Shown here one piece after another: positions 57,116 to 64,000 of a stretch of DNA of 64,000 nt; position 1 is the first letter of the stretch, and each line of letters begins with the position of its first letter. The position numbers and the translations under genes are program-made. The notes below the pieces were generated by a model, which saw only the letters and a program-made list of their open reading frames with translations, was not told where the DNA came from and made no database searches. The DNA is from Spirochaetota bacterium. GTDB taxonomy: Bacteria > Spirochaetota > Spirochaetia > Treponematales > Treponemataceae. Location: NCBI GenBank assembly GCA_016285185.1, contig JAEEQG010000096.1, positions 27,554 through 91,553 of the forward strand, written 5' to 3'.

Positions 57116-58927
57116 ATGCATTCTTTTAAAGTTCGTTTCATAGTTTTTTTTACTCTATTTGTATTGATTTCTTGTACTGCAGTTACAATTCTTGCTTCAA
57201 TCGGTATTGCCAAAACAGGTGAGATAATTGCAATCCAACAGGGGTATCCTGTTTGTGAAAGGGCTATAGAAGCAATTGATCCTGACAAGTTTTCACAGTT
57301 TTTAAAATATCTTTCAGTAGATGATCCTTATTATGAAGAGACTCGTCTCGCACTGCTCTCTATCAAAAAGACAGTTGGTTGTGACTATCTTTATACAATG
57401 GTACCTTTAAAAAATACTATGTATATGTATGTAATAGACGGAAGCTGTGACCCGTCTGATACCGAAAACTTTTCGCCTCTTGGCGAAAAAGAGGACATCG
57501 CCTCTTACGGGAATGCACCGTTTGAGGCGATGCGTACAGGAAAACCTATGTGTTCCGGTCTGACATATCAGGAAGATTGGGGCTGGCAGGTAAGTACATA
57601 TCATCCTATAATCACATCCAGCGGTAATATTATAGGGTTTGTAGGCTGTGATTTTTCAATTACAGCATTAATCGGTACTATCCGTTCGCAGATAAAGAAC
57701 ATTGCCATAATATGTGCAGTGTGTGTATTTATTGGAATTTTACTTGTATATCTGTTTACAAATAATATGTTCGGACAGATGAAAAAAGTTTCTTCCGCGA
57801 TGGAACAGATATCACACGGAAACGCAAACCTTACCATGCGCATCCCCGAAAACGGCAAAAACGAGATAAGCGCTCTTGCCGGCAACTTTAATCTGTTCTC
57901 AGAAAAGCTTCAGGACATTATAACAATTATGAAGCAGTCAAAAGAATCGTTGCTGACTGTAGGACAGAGGCTTAATGAGGGGGTTGATGATACAACCGCC
58001 GCAATTACACAGATTATCACAAACATCAATACAATCGGCGACAACATTGAAAAGCAGGGAACAAGCGTTCATCAGACAACCGAAACCGTAAACCGAATTC
58101 TTGACAACATCCGTTCCCTCGAATCCCTTGTCGATACACAGGTGACTGTCGTTTCCGCCGCTTCGGAAGCAGTAAGCAGCATGATACAGAATATCGGCGG
58201 TGTAAATACATCTGTTGATAAAATGGCAAACTCATTTGCGTCTCTCGCACAGGACGCGGAATCCGGTCTTAATACGCAAAAGGCATTGCAGGGACAAATC
58301 GCCGAGATTGAAAACCAGTCAAAGCTTTTGAATGAGGCAAACATGGTCATCGCAAACATTGCAAACCAGACAAACCTGCTTGCAATGAATGCTGCCATTG
58401 AAGCGGCACATGCCGGAGAAGCAGGAAAAGGCTTTGCTGTTGTTGCCGATGAAATCCGCAAACTGTCCGAAACTTCAACTTCACAGTCAAAAACAATCGG
58501 TGAACAGCTCAAGCGCATCAAAAATACGATAAACAGTGTTGTTCTCGCAACACAGCAGGGAGTTCAGGGGTATACAACACTTGCGGATGAGATACGGGAA
58601 ACTGATGTGATTGTCCGTGGAATAAAAATGGCTATGGAAGAACAGCAGACAGGATCTGCAAAGATTACAGAAGCGCTGCATGATATGAATTCAAGTACGG
58701 AACAAGTACAGCAGGCTTCGCAGGATATGACGGCCGGCAGCAAGGTTATAATGGTTGAAGTAAATACCCTTCAGGAAGGAACCAACGAGATGCGTCGTGA
58801 GATGAACGATATGAGCAGCAATGCTACAAAGATAAACAATACCGGTAACGCCCTCGCCGAGATTTCTGCACTCATGGACAAATCAATTACCGAAATTGGA
58901 ACTCAGGTAGACCAGTTTGTAGTCTGA
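57116..58927 (+). CDS. Methyl-accepting chemotaxis protein
   Basis: The 603-residue receptor has an N-terminal membrane helix (about 8-30), a periplasmic Cache-like sensor with DYLYTMVPL and a later [19 protein letters not shown], a second helix (about 200-222), a HAMP domain ([19 protein letters not shown]) and the signalling domain with the hairpin tip [31 protein letters not shown]. No C-terminal CheR-binding pentapeptide is present. ATG 57116 follows GGAGAGG; an earlier TTG at 57080 lies in the promoter region. Confidence 0.94.
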   Translation: MHSFKVRFIVFFTLFVLISCTAVTILASIGIAKTGEIIAIQQGYPVCERAIEAIDPDKFSQFLKYLSVDDPYYEETRLALLSIKKTVGCDYLYTMVPLKNTMYMYVIDGSCDPSDTENFSPLGEKEDIASYGNAPFEAMRTGKPMCSGLTYQEDWGWQVSTYHPIITSSGNIIGFVGCDFSITALIGTIRSQIKNIAIICAVCVFIGILLVYLFTNNMFGQMKKVSSAMEQISHGNANLTMRIPENGKNEISALAGNFNLFSEKLQDIITIMKQSKESLLTVGQRLNEGVDDTTAAITQIITNINTIGDNIEKQGTSVHQTTETVNRILDNIRSLESLVDTQVTVVSAASEAVSSMIQNIGGVNTSVDKMANSFASLAQDAESGLNTQKALQGQIAEIENQSKLLNEANMVIANIANQTNLLAMNAAIEAAHAGEAGKGFAVVADEIRKLSETSTSQSKTIGEQLKRIKNTINSVVLATQQGVQGYTTLADEIRETDVIVRGIKMAMEEQQTGSAKITEALHDMNSSTEQVQQASQDMTAGSKVIMVEVNTLQEGTNEMRREMNDMSSNATKINNTGNALAEISALMDKSITEIGTQVDQFVV

Positions 58928-58938
58928 TTTGCTTTTCC

Positions 58939-58973
58939 AAAAAAAACGCAAGCTGTTTACAGCTTGCGTTTAT
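58939..58973. terminator. Bidirectional terminator between MCP and TrpR-like genes
   Basis: AACGCAAGCTG (58945-58955) and CAGCTTGCGTT (58960-58970) form a perfect 11-bp stem with a TTTA loop. Eight A residues on the left give a T-run on the minus strand, so it best terminates the TrpR-like gene and also can stop the MCP transcript. Confidence 0.85.
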
Positions 58974-58991
58974 GCGATTAATGAAGAAATC

Positions 58992-59291
58992 CTACAGATG
59001 TTTTGATTTAAAGTCCTCAAGAACTTTTTTAAAAACACTGTTTTCTTTTTTAAGCTCACGTGAACCGCGGGTGATTTTGCACAAACTCATTTTGAATATC
59101 CGTGCAATTTCGCGTTGGGTTGTACCCTTATCGATTTCCCTGACCAAAAGCCAGCGGTTACCGATATCTGCGAATTCGGCTTGAGTCAGCAGACTTGCAA
59201 GAAATTCCTTCATAAGTTCGGCATCTTGAATATCTGAGAGAGCTACACAGAGTTCATCAATGCCTTTTTTTGTTTCTTCAGTGTATTCCAT
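58992..59291 (-). CDS. TrpR-family regulator (YerC/YecD-like)
   Basis: The 99-residue protein matches the TrpR/YerC/YecD family: LLTQAEFADIGNRWLLVREIDKGTTQREIARIFKMSLCKITRGSREL, with the helix-turn-helix in the latter part. It is helical and soluble. No tryptophan biosynthesis gene is nearby, so the ligand and targets are unknown. Its promoter places the transcript start on the ATG. Confidence 0.88.
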   Translation of the reverse strand: MEYTEETKKGIDELCVALSDIQDAELMKEFLASLLTQAEFADIGNRWLLVREIDKGTTQREIARIFKMSLCKITRGSRELKKENSVFKKVLEDFKSKHL

Positions 59292-59298
59292 AATTAAA

Positions 59299-59327
59299 AC
59301 TATACTATCTTATATAGAATCTGTAAA
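59299..59327 (-). promoter_or_regulatory. Leaderless-type promoter of the TrpR-like gene
   Basis: On the minus strand TTTACA (59322-59327), a 17-base spacer and TATAGT (59299-59304), both one base from consensus. Seven bases separate the -10 from ATG 59291, and there is no ribosome site. Confidence 0.68.
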
Positions 59328-59345
59328 TAGAAAAGTTATATAAAA

Positions 59346-60188
59346 CTACATATTTGTACAATTAATTTTGAAAAATAATGAAGAATTCTTTGTAACGGCT
59401 ATATTTAATTCTTCTTTAGAAATGTTCAATGCATCTGCAATGAAATCGTAGGTGTGGGATATGAGAAGCGGGGTATTGGTCTGCCCCCTGCATGGAACAG
59501 GTGCCATATACGGCGAATCCGTTTCAACAAAAAGCCTGTCTCTTGGAATGTAGTTTATCAGCTTGCGGCTTTCTTCCTGCCGGTTTTTGCCGCCGAATGT
59601 TATAGAACCACAAAGTGAAATGTAGTAACCAGCGTCCAAAAACGCACCGGCTTCCTTTGTGCCGTATGAAAAACAATGAATAACAACCTTTTCCCAGCCT
59701 GAGTTTTTAAGAATGTGGTACGTACAGTCAAAGTCATCCCGCGAGTGAACAATCAGCGGAAGATTCAGCTGCCTGGCAAGTTCAATCTGTGCGGCAAAAA
59801 GTTCGCCTTCATTGTGCAAAAAAGCCTGACCCTTGTCAGACGTGTTGTAGTGGCGGTCAACTCCGCATTCGCCAATGGCACAGAGATGAGTGTTTTTCTG
59901 CTCCAATGCCGGTTTTATGCAGTTTTTCAGAGTCTCAACGGACTGTGCGGGATTTGCAATGTATTCATCGTCCGGCCATATTCCGGCGGAAAAATACAGG
60001 TAGTCAAAATCCGGCGAATACTTTTTAACCGTTTCGGAAAACCGCATTCTGTTGTTCAAATCGTCGGGACGCGTACCTATGTCAACCAAAAAACCGTCCT
60101 TTACATCTGAAAGACTTCCAAAAAAATCGTCTATATTAATTCCTGCTCTTTCCATCGTAAGCAGATGGCAGTGCGTGTCGGTAAACAT
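59346..60188 (-). CDS. tatD: TatD-family metal-dependent hydrolase
   Basis: TatD proteins are metal-dependent DNases or related hydrolases with an amidohydrolase barrel. The 280-residue protein has the metal motif FTDTHCH at the start, IGECGVDRHYN, LPLIVHSRD, VIHCFSYG and VETDSPYMAPVP with an RGQTNTP. I chose ATG 60188; the frame is open to 60395 but that extension would run through the tRNA-Leu gene. A 20-nt leader is predicted from the promoter. Confidence 0.93.
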   Translation of the reverse strand: MFTDTHCHLLTMERAGINIDDFFGSLSDVKDGFLVDIGTRPDDLNNRMRFSETVKKYSPDFDYLYFSAGIWPDDEYIANPAQSVETLKNCIKPALEQKNTHLCAIGECGVDRHYNTSDKGQAFLHNEGELFAAQIELARQLNLPLIVHSRDDFDCTYHILKNSGWEKVVIHCFSYGTKEAGAFLDAGYYISLCGSITFGGKNRQEESRKLINYIPRDRLFVETDSPYMAPVPCRGQTNTPLLISHTYDFIADALNISKEELNIAVTKNSSLFFKINCTNM

Positions 60189-60192
60189 TCTA

Positions 60193-60221
60193 TTGACCAA
60201 AGTCCCCCATTTGGATAATAT
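60193..60221 (+). promoter_or_regulatory. Promoter of tRNA-Leu (TAA)
   Basis: TTGACC (60193-60198), a 17-base spacer and TAATAT (60216-60221) on the plus strand. The leader before the tRNA would be about 29 nt. Its -10 overlaps that of the divergent tatD promoter. Confidence 0.6.
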
Positions 60222-60243
60222 AACCCTGTTGCGGTTGTGTAAA
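60215..60243 (-). promoter_or_regulatory. Promoter of tatD
   Basis: On the minus strand TTTACA (60238-60243), a 17-base spacer and TATTAT (60215-60220). The -10 occupies the same bases as the -10 of the tRNA promoter on the other strand. Confidence 0.6.
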
Positions 60244-60256
60244 GCACCCGTATACT

Positions 60257-60342
60257 GCCGGGATGGTGGAATAGGTAGACACAAGGGACTTAAAATCCCT
60301 CGGCATTCAAACGCCGTGCCAGTTCGATTCTGGTTCCCGGCA
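60257..60342 (+). tRNA. tRNA-Leu (TAA anticodon)
   Basis: The 86 bases form a type II tRNA: acceptor GCCGGGA/TTCCCGGC, D loop with AGGTAG, anticodon stem AGGGA/TCCCT with loop CTTAAAA (anticodon TAA), long variable arm CGGCATTCAAACGCCG, T loop TTCGATT, discriminator A. CCA is not encoded. An intrinsic terminator follows three bases later. Confidence 0.95.
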
Positions 60343-60344
60343 TG

Positions 60345-60369
60345 AGCAGCTTGAAAGAGCTGCTTTTTT
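60345..60369 (+). terminator. Intrinsic terminator after tRNA-Leu (TAA)
   Basis: AGCAGCT (60345-60351) and AGCTGCT (60358-60364) form a 7-bp stem with a 6-base loop, followed by five T residues. Confidence 0.85.
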
Positions 60370-60400
60370 CGTTTAAACGCAAAAAAACAATTCAAAACAC

Positions 60401-60429
60401 TTGCCGTTTTAATCTCCGTTTAGTATTTT
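60401..60429 (+). promoter_or_regulatory. Leaderless-type promoter of grpE
   Basis: TTGCCG (60401-60406), a 17-base spacer and TATTTT (60424-60429), then six bases and ATG 60436. There is no ribosome site. No CIRCE inverted repeat is visible, so HrcA control is not indicated. Confidence 0.5.
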
Positions 60430-60435
60430 TAAGTT

Positions 60436-61080
60436 ATGAGCAGTAAAGAAGAAAAGAAAGAAGCAACTGAAGAACAGTTGAAAGAAGAACAGACCGAAGA
60501 AACAAAGGCGGCAGAACAGACCGAAAACACAGAAACACAGGAATCTGCGCCGGAAGAAAAAAAAGAACTCTCCCTTGAAGAGAAATATGCGGAATTGGAA
60601 AAACAGAATGCGGAACTTAAAGATAACTATCTTAGAAAAGTAGCTGATTTTGATAATTACCGCAAAAGAATGATAAAAGAAAAGCAGGATGCATTTGATT
60701 ACGCAAATACCGCTATTCTTACGGATCTGGTTGCGATTCTGGATGATTTTGACCGCGGTATTACGGCGGCGGAATCAGCAAAGGACGTTTCAACAGTTGT
60801 TGACGGAATAAAAATGATTAACAAGCAGATGCACGGCTTTTTGGATTCAAAGTACAATCTGACCTGCTACTGCGAAAAAGGGGACGCGTTCGATCCCAAT
60901 ATTCACGAAGCAATTGCCAGTGTTCCTGCTGATGTTGCGGAACCTGTATGTGCTGAAGTTTATCTGAAAGGATACAAACTTAAAGACCGTGTTATTCGTC
61001 CCGCAAAGGTTATGGTACACATGCCGGGCGGCGAAAGCGCAAAGGATGATTCTTCCGCGGAAGAATCTGCTGAAAACTAA
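60436..61080 (+). CDS. grpE: Nucleotide exchange factor GrpE
   Basis: GrpE releases ADP from DnaK. The 214-residue protein has a very acidic Glu-rich N-terminus (about 1-60), the long dimerization helix (EKQNAELKDNYLRKVADFDNYRKRM), and the beta domain with FDPNIHEAI and VIRPAKVMVH. It is followed by dnaK 29 bases later. No hrcA gene precedes it here, unlike in many bacteria. Confidence 0.96.
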   Translation: MSSKEEKKEATEEQLKEEQTEETKAAEQTENTETQESAPEEKKELSLEEKYAELEKQNAELKDNYLRKVADFDNYRKRMIKEKQDAFDYANTAILTDLVAILDDFDRGITAAESAKDVSTVVDGIKMINKQMHGFLDSKYNLTCYCEKGDAFDPNIHEAIASVPADVAEPVCAEVYLKGYKLKDRVIRPAKVMVHMPGGESAKDDSSAEESAEN

Positions 61081-61109
61081 AGTAATTTGTTTTATATAGG
61101 AGAAAAATT

Positions 61110-63059
61110 ATGGGAAAGATTATTGGTATTGACTTGGGAACAACAAACTCTTGTGTTGCAGTTATGGAAGGCGGTGAACCTGTTGTTATCCAGAACTCAG
61201 AAGGCGGAAGAACAACACCGTCTATCGTAGGTTTTACTGCAAAAGGCGAGCGCATTGTCGGTCAGCCTGCTAAAAACCAGATGATTACAAATCCTGAAAA
61301 TACAGTTTATTCTATCAAACGTTTTATCGGACACCGTTACAGTGAACTTACAGGCGAAGCAAAGCTTGTACCGTATCATGTAACAGACCACGGCGAAGAT
61401 GTCCGCATCGACATAAACGGCAAACCGTATTCTCCTCAGGAAATCAGCGCATTCATTCTGCAAAAGATGAAGAAAACAGCCGAAGACTACCTCGGTGAAA
61501 CAGTTACCGAAGCAGTTATTACTGTTCCGGCATATTTTAACGATGCACAGCGTCAGGCAACAAAAGACGCAGGTAAAATCGCCGGTCTTGAAGTAAAACG
61601 TATCATCAACGAACCTACAGCCGCTTCTCTGGCTTACGGATTCAACAAGGATCAGGCAAAAGAAAAGCTTATTGCCGTTTATGACCTTGGTGGCGGTACA
61701 TTTGATATTTCAATCCTTGAACTCGGTGACGGCGTTTTTGAAGTAAAATCAACAAACGGTGATACACACCTCGGTGGTGATGACTTTGACCGCAAGATAA
61801 TCAACTGGCTTGTAGACGAATTCAAAACCGATACAGGCATTGATCTTTCAAAAGACAGAATGGCACTCCAGCGTCTGCGTGAAGCTGCAGAAAAGGCAAA
61901 GATTGACCTTTCAGCACAGTCAACAACCGAAATCAACCTTCCGTTCATCACAGCCGACGCAACAGGTCCTAAGCACCTGCAAAAGTCACTCACACGCGCA
62001 AAGTTTGAACAGATGACAGAAGACCTGCTTGAACGCACAAAGGAACCGTGCCGCAAAGCTCTTGCCGATGCAGGTATTCAGGCTTCACAGATTGACGAAG
62101 TTCTTTTGGTTGGTGGTTCAACACGTATGCCAAAAGTTATGCAGACAGTAAAAGAGATTTTTGGTAAGGAAGGTTCAAAGGGCGTTAACCCTGACGAAGC
62201 AGTTGCAGTTGGTGCAGCTATTCAGGGCGGTATTCTCGGCGGCGACGTTAAGGACGTTCTTCTTCTTGATGTTACACCTCTTTCACTTGGTATTGAGACA
62301 ATGGGTGCCGTATTCACAAAACTCATTCCGCGTAACACAACAATTCCTACCCGCAAGAGCCAGATTTTCTCAACTGCAGCCGACGGACAGACAGCAGTTT
62401 CAATCCACGTTCTGCAGGGTGAACGTGAAATGGCAGCACAGAACCGTACACTCGGCAAGTTTGACCTTGTAGGTATTCCGGCTGCACCGCGCGGTGTTCC
62501 GCAGATTGAAGTTACATTCGATATAGATGCAAACGGCATTGTTCACGTATCCGCAAAGGATTTGGGAACAGGCAAGGAACAGAGCATCCGCATCGAGTCT
62601 TCAAGCGGACTCAGCGACAGCGAAATTGACCGAATGGTTAAGGAAGCCGAAGCAAACGCCGAAGCCGACAAAAAAGAGCGTGAAAAGGTTGACGTAAAGA
62701 ATGAGGCTGACTCAATGATTTATGCAACCGAAAAGAGCCTTAAAGACTTGGGCGACAAGGTTGACGGCGCTGAAAAGCAGAAGATTGAAGATGCAATCGC
62801 AGCTCTCAAACGTGCGCTCGAAGGCGACAACACTGAAGAAATAAAGGCAAAGACAAAGGAACTTCAGGAAGCTTCTTACAAGATTGCTGAAGAACTCTAC
62901 AAACAGCAGGGAGCTGCCGGAGCAAATCCTGGCGCAGGAGCCGGTCCTGACATGGGCGGTTTTAACGGCGGAGCTTCCAACGCTTCTTCAGAGTCAAAGG
63001 GACCTGCAAAAGGAACCGCAGACGACGTTGACTACGAAGTTGTAGACGACCAGAAATAA
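61110..63059 (+). CDS. dnaK: Chaperone DnaK (Hsp70)
   Basis: DnaK is the ATP-dependent Hsp70 chaperone. The 649-residue protein has [16 protein letters not shown], the phosphate 2 motif [24 protein letters not shown], the linker [15 protein letters not shown], the substrate-binding domain and a Gly/Ala-rich tail ending EVVDDQK. AGGAG precedes the ATG. Two hairpins follow it, the second a strong terminator. Confidence 0.98.
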   Translation: MGKIIGIDLGTTNSCVAVMEGGEPVVIQNSEGGRTTPSIVGFTAKGERIVGQPAKNQMITNPENTVYSIKRFIGHRYSELTGEAKLVPYHVTDHGEDVRIDINGKPYSPQEISAFILQKMKKTAEDYLGETVTEAVITVPAYFNDAQRQATKDAGKIAGLEVKRIINEPTAASLAYGFNKDQAKEKLIAVYDLGGGTFDISILELGDGVFEVKSTNGDTHLGGDDFDRKIINWLVDEFKTDTGIDLSKDRMALQRLREAAEKAKIDLSAQSTTEINLPFITADATGPKHLQKSLTRAKFEQMTEDLLERTKEPCRKALADAGIQASQIDEVLLVGGSTRMPKVMQTVKEIFGKEGSKGVNPDEAVAVGAAIQGGILGGDVKDVLLLDVTPLSLGIETMGAVFTKLIPRNTTIPTRKSQIFSTAADGQTAVSIHVLQGEREMAAQNRTLGKFDLVGIPAAPRGVPQIEVTFDIDANGIVHVSAKDLGTGKEQSIRIESSSGLSDSEIDRMVKEAEANAEADKKEREKVDVKNEADSMIYATEKSLKDLGDKVDGAEKQKIEDAIAALKRALEGDNTEEIKAKTKELQEASYKIAEELYKQQGAAGANPGAGAGPDMGGFNGGASNASSESKGPAKGTADDVDYEVVDDQK

Positions 63060-63064
63060 AACAA

Positions 63065-63085
63065 AATAAGCCGGCGCGGCTTATT
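63065..63085 (+). repeat. Hairpin directly after dnaK
   Basis: AATAAGCC and GGCTTATT form a perfect 8-bp stem around GGCGC, four bases after the dnaK stop. No T-run follows, so it may stabilise the mRNA 3' end rather than terminate. Confidence 0.6.
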
Positions 63086-63094
63086 GCAAAACAG

Positions 63095-63149
63095 AATGCG
63101 GATACATCCGGTCAAGTGCGCACTAGACCGGTGTATACGCATTTTTTTT
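63095..63149 (+). terminator. Long intrinsic terminator between dnaK and dnaJ
   Basis: AATGCG...ATACA...CCGGTC pairs with GACCGG...TGTAT...CGCATT, with a mismatch and a bulge, around AAGTGCGCACTA, and is followed by eight T residues. It should separate dnaJ transcription from dnaK. Confidence 0.85.
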
Positions 63150-63223
63150 GAGAGTTTTGCGCCTATTGATAAAATGTGCTGTTTGTTCTAATTTATTAGT
63201 TACATTGTATTAAGGACAATATC

Positions 63224-64000
63224 GTGGCAAAGCGAGATTATTATGAAGTTCTCGGAGTCAGCAAGGGAGCTACAAAAGAAGAAATAAAAAAAGGATACCG
63301 CAAACTTGCGGTACAGTACCATCCTGACAGAAACCCCGGAAATAAAGAAGCAGAAGACAAATTTAAGGAAGCTACGGAAGCCTACGAAGTTCTTTCGGAC
63401 GACCAGAAAAGGCAGATTTATGATCAGTACGGATTTGCCGGTCTTGAAGGAATGGGTGGCGGCGGAGGCGGCTATTCCCACGCATACAGTGATTTTCAGG
63501 ATATATTCGGCAATGCCGGTTTTGATTTTGAGAGCATCTTCGGCAGCTTTTTCGGCGGCGGCCGTTCATCACGCTCTTCCGGCGCAGCCCGCAATCAGGG
63601 TGCTAATCTGCGCTACGACCTTGAAATATCATTTAAAGATGCTGTTTACGGAACAAAAACCGAGATTCAGTTTACACATAATGAAACCTGTAGTGTGTGT
63701 CACGGTACAGGCGGTGCCGACGGCGCCAAAAAGAAAACATGCGCCACCTGTCACGGAACCGGTCAGATCCGACGGAGTTCCGGCTTCTTTTCTATGGCAC
63801 AGACCTGTCCTACCTGTCAGGGCGAGGGCAGCACAATAGATAATCCATGCCGTAATTGCGGCGGAACAGGTCTTGAAAAGAAAAAACGCAAGATTGTTGT
63901 TACAATTCCACCGGGAATCGATGACGGAAAACGCATCGCAATTCCTCAGCAGGGCGATGCCGGACGTAACGGCGGACCAGCCGGTGATTTGTACATATTC
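63224..64000 (+). CDS. dnaJ: Chaperone DnaJ (partial, cut by window end)
   Basis: DnaJ delivers clients to DnaK and stimulates its ATPase. The start is GTG 63224 with AAGGA upstream. The 259 visible residues have the J domain with the HPD motif in VQYHPDRN, a Gly/Phe-rich region ([16 protein letters not shown]), and the zinc-binding region with four CxxCxGxG units ([32 protein letters not shown]), then the start of the C-terminal domain. The frame is open to the window edge. Confidence 0.97.
   Translation, partial: MAKRDYYEVLGVSKGATKEEIKKGYRKLAVQYHPDRNPGNKEAEDKFKEATEAYEVLSDDQKRQIYDQYGFAGLEGMGGGGGGYSHAYSDFQDIFGNAGFDFESIFGSFFGGGRSSRSSGAARNQGANLRYDLEISFKDAVYGTKTEIQFTHNETCSVCHGTGGADGAKKKTCATCHGTGQIRRSSGFFSMAQTCPTCQGEGSTIDNPCRNCGGTGLEKKKRKIVVTIPPGIDDGKRIAIPQQGDAGRNGGPAGDLYIF

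Noticed and set aside
60189..60395. N-terminal extension of the tatD reading frame
   Set aside because: It would run antisense through tRNA-Leu, and the family start FTDTHCH follows ATG 60188 directly.
60344..60435. CIRCE heat-shock operator before grpE
   Set aside because: No TTAGCACTC/GAGTGCTAA-type repeat is present; the only inverted repeat is the tRNA-Leu terminator.

Overview
The window is a 64 kb stretch of a spirochete chromosome, almost certainly a Treponema of the gut/rumen/oral type. Evidence: the IF2, NusA zinc-ribbon tail, CheW, MCP, HD-GYP, HDIG-PhoH-YbeY-CBS(TlyC-like)-TPR block and Maf-type glycosyltransferase genes are all of the kind found in Treponema, and the base composition is moderately AT-rich. 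The species is inferred only. Gene density is very high: no gene-free gap exceeds about 230 bases, and I see no insertion sequence, prophage, CRISPR array or rRNA operon.

Layout. 1-14.1 kb (+): the nusA-infB-rbfA-truB-ribF-rpsO-pnp translation/RNA-decay block, then an M16 peptidase, dut, an LptF/LptG-like permease pair, tgt and an exported HEAT-repeat protein. 14.2-21.2 kb (+): cheW, a DegT-fold protein without its PLP lysine, nadK, recN, an unknown helical protein, an RsmB/NOP-type RNA methyltransferase and a GAF/HD-GYP protein. 21.2-34.7 kb (-): infC-rpmI-rplT-coiled coil-zapA-yqxD; an HD-GYP response regulator; an unknown protein paired with an XRE-cupin regulator; and a tight five-gene operon (very acidic 901-aa protein, unknown 312-aa protein, two Maf-like proteins, a membrane protein with a degenerate GGDEF domain). 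35-43 kb: an FtsB/DivIC-like protein and tsaC (+), then mcsA-mcsB-clpC and a large ankyrin lipoprotein (-). 43-49.5 kb (+): tRNA-Pro, phoH, HD phosphohydrolase, ybeY, CBS protein, TPR protein, tRNA-Leu. 49.5-64 kb: DEAH helicase (-), ppdK (+), SpoIIE-type phosphatase (+), acyl-ACP thioesterase (-), MCP (+), TrpR-like (-), tatD (-), tRNA-Leu (+), and grpE-dnaK-dnaJ (+, dnaJ cut by the window edge).

Main points of interest. (1) Several genes have a good promoter placed so that transcription should start on, or within a few bases of, the start codon, with no Shine-Dalgarno sequence: HD-GYP regulator, 364-aa unknown, phoH, DEAH helicase, SpoIIE phosphatase, TrpR-like and grpE. This suggests leaderless mRNAs are common here. 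(2) The McsB homologue next to mcsA and clpC lacks the catalytic NEEDH glutamates and the CPTN cysteine of arginine/phosphagen kinases. (3) The DegT-fold protein after cheW lacks the PLP lysine. (4) The five-gene Maf operon may be an undescribed surface or flagellar modification system. (5) Two divergent gene pairs use interleaved or shared promoter elements.
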